This document shows positions 54,401 through 63,815 of a stretch of DNA of 64,000 bases, piece by piece. The stretch comes from [Bacillus] enclensis (GTDB lineage Bacteria; Bacillota; Bacilli; Bacillales; Bacillaceae_B): the NCBI RefSeq assembly GCF_001456935.1, contig NZ_KQ758482.1, positions 910,249 through 974,248 on the forward strand, read 5' to 3'. The position numbers and the translations under genes are program-made. Position 1 is the first letter of the stretch. Every line of letters starts with the position of its first letter. The notes beneath the pieces were generated by a model. That model had not been told where the DNA came from. It saw nothing but the letters and a program-made list of their open reading frames with translations, and did not search any database.

Positions 54401-55816
54401 AGCCGATACGTGCGGCCCAGCCATTGATGTACCGTTCCAGCCGCCTTCATAACCGCTGCCAGGGACAGATGAACGGATGTTCACGCCCGGTGCTGAAATT
54501 TCGGGCTTCACTTCGTCATATGGAGAAGGTCCCTGTAAAGAGAAGCTCGCAAGGCGATTGCTGCTGTCAGTCGCACCAGTAGCAAACGACTCAGGATAGT
54601 TTGCCGGTGTCGCTACCGAACCTGGTCCACCCGGGTTGAATAAAGTCGTGTTTCCTGCTGAGAATTCAGGGAAGATTTCCGCTGCTCTCCATGCAGCAAC
54701 CATTTCGCGGTACCATTCATCTAAGCCAGGTCCGCCTCCCCAAGAGTTATTGACTACATCCGGAGCCATTTCAGGATGCGGATTCCCTTCTGCATCAGTA
54801 GGGGCGAGAATCCATTCACCTGCCTCCAATAAGTCAACATCTGTTCCTCCATTGGCAGTGAATGCCTTAACCGCAATCCACTTCGCTCCAGGAGCAACAC
54901 CGATCTGATTATTTCCATCTGGTTCAGAACCCACCATGGTACCAGTTACATGTGTACCATGTCCTTGATCATCATAAGGTGTGCCCTGGCCTGCTGTTGC
55001 ATCGAACCAGTTGAACTCATTATCCGGGGTATCAGGATTTTGAGGATCAAACCCTCTGTATTTTTCCTTCAATGCCGGGTGATTCCATTGAACACCGGTA
55101 TCGATGGATGCGACTACCGTACCGGCACCGTCGATTCCCATATCCCATACGGCCGGTGCACCGATCTGCTCGAGGTTCCACTCGATTGACGCCGGCTTAT
55201 TGTCCGCTTTTTCAGCCTTTTTCACATCCAGGGTGGCTGCAGAGCCATCTGCTTTTACCGGCTGGATGAGCTGGCGGGTTTCATTCGGAAGAATTTTCGC
55301 TACCTCAGGATATTGAGCGATTTTTTCCATGACTTCTTTTGTACTTGTGACTGCCATACCGTTGACTACGTAGAAATCCTTCACGTTTTTGACGGCACCG
55401 CTCTTTTTCTCTTTGTTTAAGTATTTTTTTACTTCTGCTTGAGTTTCAAGGGCAGTGGAACGCAGCTCTGAAACAACCATATTACGCTTCAGCAGCTTTT
55501 TATTATTAGCTGTAAGCTTTTGTTTCTCGGCTTTTTCAGCCGCTTTTTTTGCTACGCCCTTAGTGTCTACCTGCTCCTTGAACTTCACTAAGTATGTGAC
55601 GTGCTTATCTTTCTTGAATTGATCTTGGAGCTTTGATGTGATTTTCGATTGCGGATTTACTTTTGCAGTATCATTCACCGACGTAGAAGCCTTTCCTTTT
55701 GCTACAGTCGGCATCGAAGTACTTGCTGCGTTAGAGTTGAATGGAAACATTAGTGGAATGAACATTACTAGGGTCAATACGATTGAGAACCACTTTCTCT
55801 TACTTCTTCCCCTCAT
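51458..55816 (-). CDS. bpr: Bacillopeptidase F-type secreted subtilisin-like protease
   Basis: A 1452-residue S8 protease, close to B. subtilis Bpr (1433). A signal peptide (about 1-31) is followed by an inhibitor-I9-like propeptide (about 55-190) and the subtilase domain (about 210-535) with Asp239 (SIDTGVQ), His286 (GHGTHV), oxyanion Asn389 and Ser464 (NGTSMAGPH). Next come an immune-inhibitor/MAM-like beta domain (about 690-840), a Lys/Ser/Pro-rich linker, two carboxypeptidase-regulatory-like domains and repeated Ig-like Glucodextranase-B-type domains. There is no LPXTG, so it is probably released. GGGAGG precedes the ATG. Confidence 0.93.
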   Translation of the reverse strand: MRGRSKRKWFSIVLTLVMFIPLMFPFNSNAASTSMPTVAKGKASTSVNDTAKVNPQSKITSKLQDQFKKDKHVTYLVKFKEQVDTKGVAKKAAEKAEKQKLTANNKKLLKRNMVVSELRSTALETQAEVKKYLNKEKKSGAVKNVKDFYVVNGMAVTSTKEVMEKIAQYPEVAKILPNETRQLIQPVKADGSAATLDVKKAEKADNKPASIEWNLEQIGAPAVWDMGIDGAGTVVASIDTGVQWNHPALKEKYRGFDPQNPDTPDNEFNWFDATAGQGTPYDDQGHGTHVTGTMVGSEPDGNNQIGVAPGAKWIAVKAFTANGGTDVDLLEAGEWILAPTDAEGNPHPEMAPDVVNNSWGGGPGLDEWYREMVAAWRAAEIFPEFSAGNTTLFNPGGPGSVATPANYPESFATGATDSSNRLASFSLQGPSPYDEVKPEISAPGVNIRSSVPGSGYEGGWNGTSMAGPHVSAVAALLKQVNSDLTVDDIEEILTSTAVPLTDGTFPESPNNGYGHGLVNAFDAVSSVMSGIGKIEGNVSKEGDDSEAPEISHDAPAEAFKGMDLPLQADVNDNISVTNVSLSYQKADGEWVTVDASRTSGDYTSGTYEAVIPGADLTGDEVNYKWTAADYGGNEADSDTYTVALLPGITVGYEQDFETTPAGWTSYGEANSWEWGVPTTGPGSAVSGEKVYATNLDGNYDNRANMSLQMPPIDLPEGNSFLQFKQWHELERNYDYGHVFVSTDGENWTQALRVNNVTDGWVDGEVDLSEYAGQRVYVAFNVTTDGSVVKQGWYLDDVKLSAESIMPAGKAKLGLKSKSDSSASVSKKPSVNPNKIEMAEPAKKEAPVEGNSPAPVLLPLQAEVTVLETGRSAYTNPADGSYQMTHAAGEFTLQASTYGYRSQTQSVTVEADETSTANFTLEEIPRGTVSGVVTNQTTGEPVEGATVFLMEDAVVTPVETNADGEYELEAYEGEYTLKIVAPYYYSQEVSVTIEGGEAAEADVSLEPFIGYPGEIGYDDGTAENARAFYDAGNGWAVKMSLEEGNDSAMVTGGLFRFWDTEWPVPGGTDFQVAIYDASGTDGAPGKKLAGPFDATALRNGEWTHVDLSEHGIMVDGDFYMVYIQSAPNPNAPGLGTDEDGEYAARSWQLVGGAWSPSPEDEGNYMIRATVNYEVTAPVITSPKDGSYTKDESVTVEGTSAPTTTVHLYNGDDEVAQAETAEDGTFSANVTLDDGENVITAKAATEQGMTGASEPVTITLDQVKPELAITSPEEGLKTNREAITVKGTINEDHLAWVKVNGEKATVKDGEFSHRLLLDQGENIIQVVAKDKAGNKKKKSVTVFAKFGDIEIDNLLPAEDKELKNGESVKIEFDSEPGLDATFAIHMPLTNAGGQLTNATELPMMETSEGHYVGYYTATSNVKAPGAVVEVKISDDYGNVTTKRAEGKLYINAKK

Positions 55817-56290
55817 TTAATTCCCTCCCGGATTATATTGATGTTTCCTTCAAAAATCCACCTCCTCATATAGAATCACCTGGTAAAATGTAGGTGTTAC
55901 ACCAAAGATAACCAAGGTTAATTGTAAAATGTTGTAACTTTTTGTCATTATTAATCTGAATTTTCGGAAAATGAACGAATGGTCTGATTCCTCTTTTTTC
56001 CTGAAAGGATGAAAGACTCATATATTCCATAACTTCAGGCATATTCTTTTATTTCAGGTAGAAAAACAGGGGTCATTGGGAGGGGTTTGGGTAAAATGAA
56101 AATTTCGATTTTTAAAAATAAGGAATAGGGGTCATAGCGGTTTTATGCTCGGCTTCCCTACCCTGATAAAGCACTACGAAAAAATGTAATTCTTCAGAAG
56201 GATTATTCTTCCAGGAATATTAAGGGAGATTGTCCCGTGTTTTCATTTTATCAAGTACCATAAATAGGAAAATAAGCTGATTTAAGGTAA
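55817..56290. other. Gene-free upstream region of bpr
   Basis: About 470 AT-rich bases without a convincing gene. GGTGTTACACC (55893-55903) is a short perfect palindrome about 80 bases upstream of bpr and could be an operator. AGGGGTCAT occurs twice (about 56072 and 56129). No periodic array of the A-D type was found here. Confidence 0.4.
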
Positions 56291-56330
56291 TAGAAAAAAG
56301 GACTAACCGCTCAGGTCAGTCCTTTTTCCA
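56291..56330 (-). terminator. Terminator of the bkd operon
   Basis: AAAAAGGACTGACC and GGTTAGTCCTTTTT pair with one mismatch around TGAGC. It lies about 40 bases past the E2 gene stop and is T-rich on the minus strand. Confidence 0.9.
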
Positions 56331-56367
56331 TGCCGGTCTGCCTTGTAAAAAAGCAGTATCCCGAATA

Positions 56368-57696
56368 TTAATATACAGACGTGTTTTCCTTAGAAGTATT
56401 CTCCAGAATCTCTTTGATCCGCTGGAGGAATCTTCCGCAAACAAGGCCGTCAAGTACCCGGTGATCGAGTGACATACAAAGATTCACCATATCACGGACT
56501 GCAATCATGCCATTATTCATGACGACAGGACGTTTGACAATCGATTCGACCTGCAGGATGGCGGCCTGAGGATAGTTGATAATACCCATTGATTGGACAG
56601 AGCCGAAAGACCCGGTATTATTCACAGTAAAGGTGCCGCCCTGCATATCTTCGGACTTCAGCTTGCCGCTCCGAACTTTTCCGGCAAGGTCCGTGATTTC
56701 ACGTGCAATGCCTTTGATCGTTTTTTCATCTGCATTTTTGATGACCGGAACAAATAGCGCATCGTCCGTTGCTACAGCGATCGAGATATTGACATCTTTC
56801 TTCTGGATGATTTTATCCCCTGCCCACATTGAATTGATTTGCGGGAACTCTTTAAGTGCCTGGGACACAGCTTTTACGAAGAAAGCGAAGAATGTTAAGT
56901 TAAAGCCTTCGCGCTGTTTGAATTCAGTTTTGAGTGAGTTCCTGTATTCCACTAGGTTTGTCACGTCCACTTCCATCATCGTCCAGGCGTGTGGAGCTTC
57001 ATGCTTGCTTCTTACCATATTGGAAGCGATGGCTTTACGGACACCTGTAACAGGTATTTCAATATCTCCCGGCATGACCGGTACATTCGGTGCAGGTGCT
57101 GCCTGCTTCGCAGCCGCTGCAGGCTGAGCTTGTTCTTTTACAGGAGCTTGCTGTGGTGCCTGTGCTTCCGCTTGTTGTGTTTCAGATGCTTCGCCGGCTT
57201 TAGGGATATTTCCGGATTCAATGATTTTCTTGAGATCTTTTCTGGTGATGCGGCCGCCGCTTCCGGTGCCCTCCACCTGATTCAAGTCGATATCGTGTTC
57301 CTGGGAAAGCTTCAATACGGCCGGAGAATATCTCGCCTTATTTCCGGCTTCTTTCTTCGGCGTTTTGTTTTGGGCAGATGCCGGAGATGATTTCTCACCT
57401 GCAGTCTCCTTCTTTTCCTCTTTCGGAGCGTCTTCCGAAGGCGCAGAGCCGGCTCCTTCCACTTCGATCGAGCAGATGATCTCCCCGACTTCCAATGTAT
57501 CTCCTTCATCAGCAATCAATTCTTTTATCGTACCTGTAAAGGATGATGGCACTTCGGCATTTACTTTATCCGTCTGCACTTCTGCAATCGGGTCATATTT
57601 ATTGACAGTATCGCCGGGAGATACGAGCCATTTACTGATTGTACCTTCTGTAACACTTTCCCCCAGCTGCGGCATCTTCATTTTTTCTATACCCAT
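56368..57696 (-). CDS. bkdB: Branched-chain 2-oxo acid dehydrogenase E2, dihydrolipoamide acyltransferase
   Basis: A 442-residue E2 subunit. The lipoyl domain (1-80) carries lipoyl-Lys44 in VQTDKVNAE. A Pro/Ala/Glu/Lys-rich linker leads to the E3/E1-binding domain (about 121-158, ARYSPAVLKLSQEHDIDL), then a second Ala/Gln/Pro linker and the catalytic domain with SLDHRVLDG (His412, Asp416). It passes the branched acyl group to CoA. AGGAGG precedes the ATG. It is the last gene of the bkd operon (bfmBB in older naming). Confidence 0.95.
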   Translation of the reverse strand: MGIEKMKMPQLGESVTEGTISKWLVSPGDTVNKYDPIAEVQTDKVNAEVPSSFTGTIKELIADEGDTLEVGEIICSIEVEGAGSAPSEDAPKEEKKETAGEKSSPASAQNKTPKKEAGNKARYSPAVLKLSQEHDIDLNQVEGTGSGGRITRKDLKKIIESGNIPKAGEASETQQAEAQAPQQAPVKEQAQPAAAAKQAAPAPNVPVMPGDIEIPVTGVRKAIASNMVRSKHEAPHAWTMMEVDVTNLVEYRNSLKTEFKQREGFNLTFFAFFVKAVSQALKEFPQINSMWAGDKIIQKKDVNISIAVATDDALFVPVIKNADEKTIKGIAREITDLAGKVRSGKLKSEDMQGGTFTVNNTGSFGSVQSMGIINYPQAAILQVESIVKRPVVMNNGMIAVRDMVNLCMSLDHRVLDGLVCGRFLQRIKEILENTSKENTSVY

Positions 57697-57738
57697 GAGG
57701 AACCCTCCTAACGTTTTGCTTTCAGTATGTTTGTTGGA

Positions 57739-58722
57739 TTAAAATTCTGCGAGCTCTCGCATTGCTTTTTCTACTTTGTCCGGGTTGATCATAAAGTATT
57801 TTTCCATTGTAGGAGCATATGGCATTGCAGGTATATCAGGTCCGGCAAGCCGCTTGATCGGTGCGTCAAGTTCGAACAGGCAGTTTTCTGCAATAATGGC
57901 TGATACTTCACCCATGATGCTTCCTTCTTTGTTATCTTCGGTTACAAGCAGTACTTTACCGGTTTTAGAAGCAGCTTCGATGATGGCTTCCTTATCCAGT
58001 GGATAGATCGTTCTTAAATCCAGGATATGAGCTTCGATTCCATCCTGGGCAAGCTTTTCTGCAGCCTGGAGTGCGAAGTGGACGGATAGTCCGTATGTGA
58101 TGACAGTGAGGTCTTCACCTTCCCGTTTCACATCCGCTTTCCCGATTGGAAGCGTATAGTCATCTTCAGGAACCTCGCCTTTGATTAAGCGGTAGGCACG
58201 TTTATGCTCAAAGAAAAGAACTGGATCCTCATCACGGATCGCCGCTTTCAACAATCCTTTTACATCATAAGGAGTCGAAGGCATCACGATTTTAAGTCCA
58301 GGCTGATTGGCAAATACTGCTTCAACGGATTGCGAGTGGTATAAAGCTCCATGTACTCCGCCCCCGTAAGGTGCACGGATGACCATCGGACAGCTCCAGT
58401 CATTATTCGAGCGGTAACGGATTCGGGCCGCTTCGGAGATGATCTGGTTTACGGCCGGCATGATGAAATCCGCAAACTGCATTTCGGCAATCGGTCTCAT
58501 ACCGTACATCGCAGCACCGATCCCGACACCTGCAATGGCTGACTCTGCAAGTGGAGTATCAATTACGCGCTCTTCGCCGAATTGGTCATACAGCCCGTGA
58601 GTCGCTTTGAATACACCGCCTTTTTTCCCAACATCCTCACCTAGTACGAATACTTTTTCATCCCGTTCCATTTCTTCTCTAATCGCCATAGTTACGGCAT
58701 CAATGTATGAAATTACTGGCAT
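57739..58722 (-). CDS. bkdAB: Branched-chain 2-oxo acid dehydrogenase E1 beta subunit
   Basis: A 327-residue transketolase-like beta subunit. It starts PVISYIDAVTMAIREEMERD, with GEDVGKKGGVFKATHGLYDQFG for cofactor binding, APYGGGVHGALYHSQSVEA, and a C-terminal transketolase-C domain. It combines with the alpha subunit to decarboxylate the 2-oxo acids of Val, Leu and Ile. It begins 13 bases after the alpha gene. Confidence 0.95.
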   Translation of the reverse strand: MPVISYIDAVTMAIREEMERDEKVFVLGEDVGKKGGVFKATHGLYDQFGEERVIDTPLAESAIAGVGIGAAMYGMRPIAEMQFADFIMPAVNQIISEAARIRYRSNNDWSCPMVIRAPYGGGVHGALYHSQSVEAVFANQPGLKIVMPSTPYDVKGLLKAAIRDEDPVLFFEHKRAYRLIKGEVPEDDYTLPIGKADVKREGEDLTVITYGLSVHFALQAAEKLAQDGIEAHILDLRTIYPLDKEAIIEAASKTGKVLLVTEDNKEGSIMGEVSAIIAENCLFELDAPIKRLAGPDIPAMPYAPTMEKYFMINPDKVEKAMRELAEF

Positions 58723-58735
58723 AGTCTATTCCCCC

Positions 58736-59734
58736 TTACTTCTCTTCTGCGTATACAAACTTCATTGCCGATTCAGGGTCGGCATATGGAGCGTTTTCTG
58801 CATAATCTGTTGCTTCGTTCACTTGCTTCATCACGCGGTCATTGATTTCTTTTTCAAGAGCATCATCCATTACGCCGGTCTCTTTCAGATAAGCACCGAA
58901 TGTAATGATCGGGTCGTTCGTTTTTGCTTTTGCCACTTCATCCGGAGAACGATAGCTTCGATCATCATCGTCTGAAGAGTGAGGAGTCAAACGGTAAGAA
59001 ACCGTTTCGATCAGAGTAGGGCCTTCTCCGCGGCGGCCTCGGTCTGCTGCTTCTTTAACTGCCTTGTATACTTCCAGAGGATCATTTCCATCAACCGTGT
59101 ATCCTGGCATTCCATACCCGATAGCACGATCTGATACATTTTCACATGCCAATTGCTTTTCAATTGGAACAGAGATTGCGTATTTATTGTTTTCACACAT
59201 AAAGATAACCGGAAGCTTATGTACCCCTGCGAAGTTAGCACCTTCATGGAAGTCACCCTGGTTTGAAGAACCTTCACCGAACGTTACGAAAGTGACAAGG
59301 TCTTTCTTTTCCATTTTCCCTGCAAGTGCAATTCCTACTGCGTGCGGGACCTGAGTCGTAACAGGTGAAGACCCGGTTACGATATTATTTTTCTTTTGAC
59401 CGAAGTGACCAGGCATCTGGCGTCCGCCTGAGTTTGGATCTTCAGCTTTGGCAAATCCAGAAAGCATCAATTCCTGAGCCGTCATGCCGAATGTCAGCAC
59501 AACACCCATATCACGGTAGTATGGAAGGACATAATCCTTTTCTTTATCCAATGCGAAGGCTGCCCCGATTTGCGCAGCTTCCTGCCCCTGACATGAGATG
59601 ACGAATGGGATTTTCCCGGAACGGTTCAATAACCACATACGCTCATCAATTTTTCTAGCAAGTAGCATCGTTTCATACATTTCTAATACTTTTTCATTAG
59701 AGAGACCTAATTCTTCATGACGATTCTCTGCCAT
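58736..59734 (-). CDS. bkdAA: Branched-chain 2-oxo acid dehydrogenase E1 alpha subunit
   Basis: A 332-residue thiamine-diphosphate-binding alpha subunit. The TPP motif runs from GEGSSNQGDFHEGANFAGVH to CENNKYAIS, and the regulatory/loop region TVSYRLTPHSSDDDDRSYRS is conserved. AGGAGG precedes the ATG. A 242-base gap with a hairpin separates it from lpdV. Confidence 0.95.
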   Translation of the reverse strand: MAENRHEELGLSNEKVLEMYETMLLARKIDERMWLLNRSGKIPFVISCQGQEAAQIGAAFALDKEKDYVLPYYRDMGVVLTFGMTAQELMLSGFAKAEDPNSGGRQMPGHFGQKKNNIVTGSSPVTTQVPHAVGIALAGKMEKKDLVTFVTFGEGSSNQGDFHEGANFAGVHKLPVIFMCENNKYAISVPIEKQLACENVSDRAIGYGMPGYTVDGNDPLEVYKAVKEAADRGRRGEGPTLIETVSYRLTPHSSDDDDRSYRSPDEVAKAKTNDPIITFGAYLKETGVMDDALEKEINDRVMKQVNEATDYAENAPYADPESAMKFVYAEEK

Positions 59735-59976
59735 ATCATTTTACCTCCTGCGGGTTAAAGTCTTTATGAGAGGGAAATGAAATCCCCCTCTTTGTTTTAG
59801 GCTCTTTTCGCATACTTTTCTGCTTTACACATAAGAAAATACCTGAACTTGGGTATTTTCGGGTTTTCTGCCCGTCTCTTATATAAGCTTGATTTCGAAA
59901 GAGCACGTCCACAATCTATAAACAGGCTGGCAGCCTATTTACGAAAAGCAACAACATTTTTGGAAACATCCTTATT
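59735..59976. other. Intergenic region between bkdAA and lpdV with a shared hairpin
   Basis: GAAAATACC (59828-59836) and GGTATTTTC (59845-59853) form a hairpin, followed by a smaller CGGG/CCCG hairpin and TATATAAGCTTGATTT (59881-59896). The first hairpin and the AAGCTT motif recur at 11178-11229 with the two parts in swapped order. On the transcribed minus strand the hairpin may process or partly terminate the bkd message between lpdV and bkdAA. Confidence 0.45.
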
Positions 59977-61401
59977 TTAAGAATGGATCGCTTTTCCGTC
60001 CACTGCCAATGCGGCTTCCCCTATCGCTTCTGATAGAGAAGGATGCGGGTGGATGGTATGTCCGATTTCCCATGGGGTTGCGTCAAGAACTCTTGCAAGT
60101 CCAGCTTCGGAAATCATGTCTGTCACATGAGGACCGATCATATGGACACCAAGGATATCATCTGTATCCTTATCGGCAATGATCTTCACAAAACCATCAG
60201 ATTCACCATAAACAAGAGCCTTCCCGATTGCCCTGAAGCTGAATTTCCCAACCTTCAGCTCGAAGCCTTTTTCCTTGGCCTCTTGTTCAGTCATGCCGAC
60301 GCTCGCAATTTCCGGATTGCTGTAAATGCATTTTGAAATCAATGAGTAGTCAATCGGCTGCGGTTTCTCATTGGCCAGGTGCTCAACAGCTGTGATGCCC
60401 TCGTGAGAAGCAACATGAGCCAGCTGCAGACCGCCGATGACGTCACCGATTGCGTAGATGTGTGATTCTTTCGTTTGGAAGAAATCATTTACTTCAACAA
60501 AGCCTTTTTCTATTTTGATGTCGGTGTTTTCCAGGCCTATTCCCTCTACATTTGCCTGCCTGCCGACAGAGACAAGGATTTTTTCAGCAGTGAATGACTT
60601 CTCTTCGCCCTTATGTTCAGCATTGATCGTTACATTTCCGTCACCTTTTTGCAGGGATTCCGGGAGTACTTTTGCACCTGTTACGATTTTCACGCCTTTT
60701 TTCTTCATTAATCGCTGCATTTCCTTTGAAATTTCATGATCTTCAGTCGGTACGATTTTGTTAGCGTACTCGACTACCGTCACTTGAACGTCAAAGTCGG
60801 ATAACATGGAAGCCCACTCGATACCGATCACACCGCCGCCGACGATGATGATTGATTTCGGCAGCTGTTCAAGTGACAGCGCTTCATCTGAAGATAATAC
60901 ATATTCACCGTCGATCTCCAGCCCCGGCAGGGAACGAGGACGCGAACCTGTTGCTACGATTACATTTTTCGGGATCAGCATCTCATTCTCTTCGCCATTG
61001 TTCATCTCAACCGAAATCGTACCTGGCATAGGAGAAAAAATAGATGGGCCAAGAATGCGTCCGATTCCCTCGAACACATCGATTTTTCCTTGTTTCATCA
61101 GGTGCTGAACACCTTTATGAAGCTGTTCGACGATGCCATCCTTACGGGATTGGACTTTCTCGAAATCAAGTTCCACACCGTTGATTTTCACACCGAAGCT
61201 GTCACTGTGTTTCGCAGTGGCATAAACTTCCGCACTGCGTAAAAGTGCTTTACTCGGAATGCATCCTCTATGGAGACAAGTCCCCCCAAGTTTACCTTTT
61301 TCAACGATAGCTGTCTTCAATCCTAATTGTGATGCGCGGATAGCGGCGACATAACCGCCCGTACCCCCGCCCAGAATGACTAAATCATATTCTTGTGCCA
61401 A
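59977..61401 (-). CDS. lpdV: Dihydrolipoyl dehydrogenase (E3) of the branched-chain complex
   Basis: A 474-residue flavoprotein disulfide reductase. The FAD motif is LVILGGGTGGYVAA, the redox pair Cys42/Cys47 is in GGTCLHRGCIPSK, the NAD motif is GGGVIGIEWASML, and the C-terminal His-Glu pair is in HTIHPHPSLSE. It reoxidises the E2 lipoyl groups. The start is TTG, eight bases after AGGAGG, with no in-frame ATG nearby. The gene follows buk by 19 bases. Confidence 0.94.
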   Translation of the reverse strand: MAQEYDLVILGGGTGGYVAAIRASQLGLKTAIVEKGKLGGTCLHRGCIPSKALLRSAEVYATAKHSDSFGVKINGVELDFEKVQSRKDGIVEQLHKGVQHLMKQGKIDVFEGIGRILGPSIFSPMPGTISVEMNNGEENEMLIPKNVIVATGSRPRSLPGLEIDGEYVLSSDEALSLEQLPKSIIIVGGGVIGIEWASMLSDFDVQVTVVEYANKIVPTEDHEISKEMQRLMKKKGVKIVTGAKVLPESLQKGDGNVTINAEHKGEEKSFTAEKILVSVGRQANVEGIGLENTDIKIEKGFVEVNDFFQTKESHIYAIGDVIGGLQLAHVASHEGITAVEHLANEKPQPIDYSLISKCIYSNPEIASVGMTEQEAKEKGFELKVGKFSFRAIGKALVYGESDGFVKIIADKDTDDILGVHMIGPHVTDMISEAGLARVLDATPWEIGHTIHPHPSLSEAIGEAALAVDGKAIHS

Positions 61402-61420
61402 AGCTGCATCCTCCTCAAAC

Positions 61421-62527
61421 TTATACTGTTGCTTCTTCTTTTACTGTTCCGGGATATTTTTTATGGTCTTCTTCATTTTTAAGGACTCTGAGAGCACCTT
61501 CAGCCAGCGCCTGAAGCTCATTCTCACCTGGATGGATGATGACATCAGCTATCCAATTTATGCGTTCACTGATTGCCTTGACGAAATCCTTGCCATACGC
61601 AAGTCCCCCCGTTAAGACGATCGCATCGACCTTTCCGTTCAGAACGGCACTTGCAGAACCGATTTCCTTTGCGATTTGATAGGCCATTGCATCATATACT
61701 TCCTGGGCCTTACCATCGCCCTTTTCAATCATCTTCTCTACTTTGACGGCATCATTTGTTCCGAGATATCCTACAAGTCCGCCTTGGCCGACCAGCTTTT
61801 TCATGATTTCATCCCGATAATAATCTCCCGAGAAGCAGAGATCGACCAAATCGCCGGCAGGCACTGTACCCGCCCTTTCAGGACTGAATGGACCATCCCC
61901 ATGCAGTCCGTTATTCACATCAATCACTTTTCCGCTTTTATGGGCACCGACCGTGATACCGCCTCCCATATGCGTGATGATCAGATTAAGTTCTTCGTAC
62001 TTTTTCCCTAATTGCTTTGCCACTCTTCTGGCCACTGCTTTTTGATTCAAAGCGTGGAATATGCTTTTTCTTTCAATCAAGGAAAAACCGGAGACCCTTG
62101 CCAATGGTTGAAGCTCGTCCACAACGACTGGATCGACAATATAGGAAGGGATATTCAGTCCCGATGCAATTTCAAAAGCCAATATTCCGCCAAGATTAGA
62201 AGCATGCTGACCTGAAAATCCTTCTCTCAAATCTTTCAGCATTTCATCATTGACTAAATATGTCCCGCCTTCAATCGGTCTTAATAAACCGCCGCGTCCG
62301 CAGACTGCACTTAATTTACTGATGTTGATGCCTTCTTCATCAAGCGTCTGGAGAATCGTGTTTTTACGGAATTCATATTGATCGATGATATTTGGGAATT
62401 CATTTATTTTCTCCGTTTCATGACGGATCGTTTTTTCAAAAATGGACCGGTCATCATCGAAAACACCAATCTTTGTTGATGTCGATCCGGGATTTATGAC
62501 TAAAATTCGATGTTTTGTTTCCTGCAC
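61421..62527 (-). CDS. buk: Butyrate kinase (branched-chain fatty acid kinase)
   Basis: A 368-residue acetokinase-family protein. It begins [20 protein letters not shown], has [34 protein letters not shown] around the active site, and [12 protein letters not shown] near the end. The ATG at 62542 has no ribosome site, whereas GTG at 62527 lies eight bases after GGAGG, so GTG is chosen. With Ptb it converts branched acyl-CoA via acyl-phosphate to the free acid plus ATP, or the reverse to make fatty acid primers. Confidence 0.93.
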   Translation of the reverse strand: MQETKHRILVINPGSTSTKIGVFDDDRSIFEKTIRHETEKINEFPNIIDQYEFRKNTILQTLDEEGINISKLSAVCGRGGLLRPIEGGTYLVNDEMLKDLREGFSGQHASNLGGILAFEIASGLNIPSYIVDPVVVDELQPLARVSGFSLIERKSIFHALNQKAVARRVAKQLGKKYEELNLIITHMGGGITVGAHKSGKVIDVNNGLHGDGPFSPERAGTVPAGDLVDLCFSGDYYRDEIMKKLVGQGGLVGYLGTNDAVKVEKMIEKGDGKAQEVYDAMAYQIAKEIGSASAVLNGKVDAIVLTGGLAYGKDFVKAISERINWIADVIIHPGENELQALAEGALRVLKNEEDHKKYPGTVKEEATV

Positions 62528-62628
62528 TGCTGTTACCTCCATTTGGGTAGCTGTTTTATTTTCCTGTATTGAAATATCCCCCTATGACAGATAACCCCTT
62601 GTTCCCATCAATCCCTTATATCAGGTAA

Positions 62629-62657
62629 GAAACGCTTCACTTCTGGAGAAGTCAAGC
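62629..62657 (-). promoter_or_regulatory. Hairpin between bcd and buk
   Basis: ACGCTTCACTTCT and AGAAGTCAAGCGT form an imperfect stem. On the minus strand it is followed by TTTCTTACC. It may be a weak attenuator or processing signal inside the operon. Confidence 0.45.
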
Positions 62658-62672
62658 GTCCATGTTTGTTTA

Positions 62673-63767
62673 TCAGCGTCTGCTCAGAATATGCTGCCCG
62701 TTTTGTAAGAATTGACTTCTTGAACGGCGCATTTTTTCAATTCGTTCTTCCGCCATGCGGTCAGCGGCTACATATGTCGGAACGTTGTCACGCTTTGCAA
62801 TCTCGATGACACGCTCAACATTGTTATAGACCTGCTCCACTTTTTTCATCGCTCTTTCGCTGTTATAACCGTAAAGTTCATCTGCCACATTGATTACACC
62901 GCCGGCATTGATGACATAATCAGGTGCATATACGATGCCCATCTCATGGATGGCATCACCATGACGGGTTTCTTTCAGTTGGTTATTCGCCGCTCCGGCA
63001 ATGACCTTGGCCTTGATCTGGGAAATGGTTTCATCATTGATGATGGCGCCAAGTGCACATGGAGCAAAGATATCACAGTCAACACTATAGATTTCTGAAG
63101 GATCTACTGCTTTTGCTCCAAAGTCGTTTACAGCGCGATCAACGGATTCTTTATGGATATCCGTAACAATCAGGTTCGCTCCTTCTTCGTGCAGGTGTTT
63201 ACACATGTTGTAAGCAACATTCCCTACACCCTGCACAGCGATCGTTTTTCCTTCAAGCGAGTCCGTGCCGAATGCTTCTTTTGCTGCTGCCTTCATGCCG
63301 CGGTACACACCGTACGCCGTTACAGGTGAAGGATTGCCCGAAGAACCGAATGCAGGTGAAATACCCGTTACATAATCTGTTTCTTCATGGATCAGATCCA
63401 TATCTGCCACAGTGGTCCCTACATCCTCGGCTGTGATATAGCGGCCATTTAGTCCCTGGATATAACGTCCGAACGCACGGAACATTTCTTCATTTTTGTC
63501 TTTGCGAGGATCTCCGATGATAACCGTTTTCCCACCGCCGAGGTTCAGTCCGGCTGCGGCATTCTTGTAAGTCATGCCTTTTGCAAGGCGAAGGGCATCT
63601 TCAATTGCCGCTTCTTCCGAATCATACGTCCACATACGGGTTCCGCCGAGAGCAGGCCCGAGTGTTGTATCATGAATGGCGATGATTGCTTTCAATCCTG
63701 ATACTTCGTCTTGACAGAATACTAATTGCTCATAATCATACTTTTCCATATAGCTGAATATTTTCAT
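62673..63767 (-). CDS. bcd: Leucine (branched-chain amino acid) dehydrogenase
   Basis: A 364-residue Glu/Leu/Phe/Val dehydrogenase. The substrate-site lysine lies in [17 protein letters not shown], with [13 protein letters not shown] and the NAD motif [10 protein letters not shown]. It deaminates leucine, valine and isoleucine to the 2-oxo acids used by the Bkd complex. GGGGAGG precedes the ATG. It lies between ptb and buk, as in B. subtilis. Confidence 0.95.
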   Translation of the reverse strand: MKIFSYMEKYDYEQLVFCQDEVSGLKAIIAIHDTTLGPALGGTRMWTYDSEEAAIEDALRLAKGMTYKNAAAGLNLGGGKTVIIGDPRKDKNEEMFRAFGRYIQGLNGRYITAEDVGTTVADMDLIHEETDYVTGISPAFGSSGNPSPVTAYGVYRGMKAAAKEAFGTDSLEGKTIAVQGVGNVAYNMCKHLHEEGANLIVTDIHKESVDRAVNDFGAKAVDPSEIYSVDCDIFAPCALGAIINDETISQIKAKVIAGAANNQLKETRHGDAIHEMGIVYAPDYVINAGGVINVADELYGYNSERAMKKVEQVYNNVERVIEIAKRDNVPTYVAADRMAEERIEKMRRSRSQFLQNGQHILSRR

Positions 63768-63815
63768 TTGAAATTCCTCCCCAGGATCATTACTAGTTAG
63801 TGTTTGATAAATGGT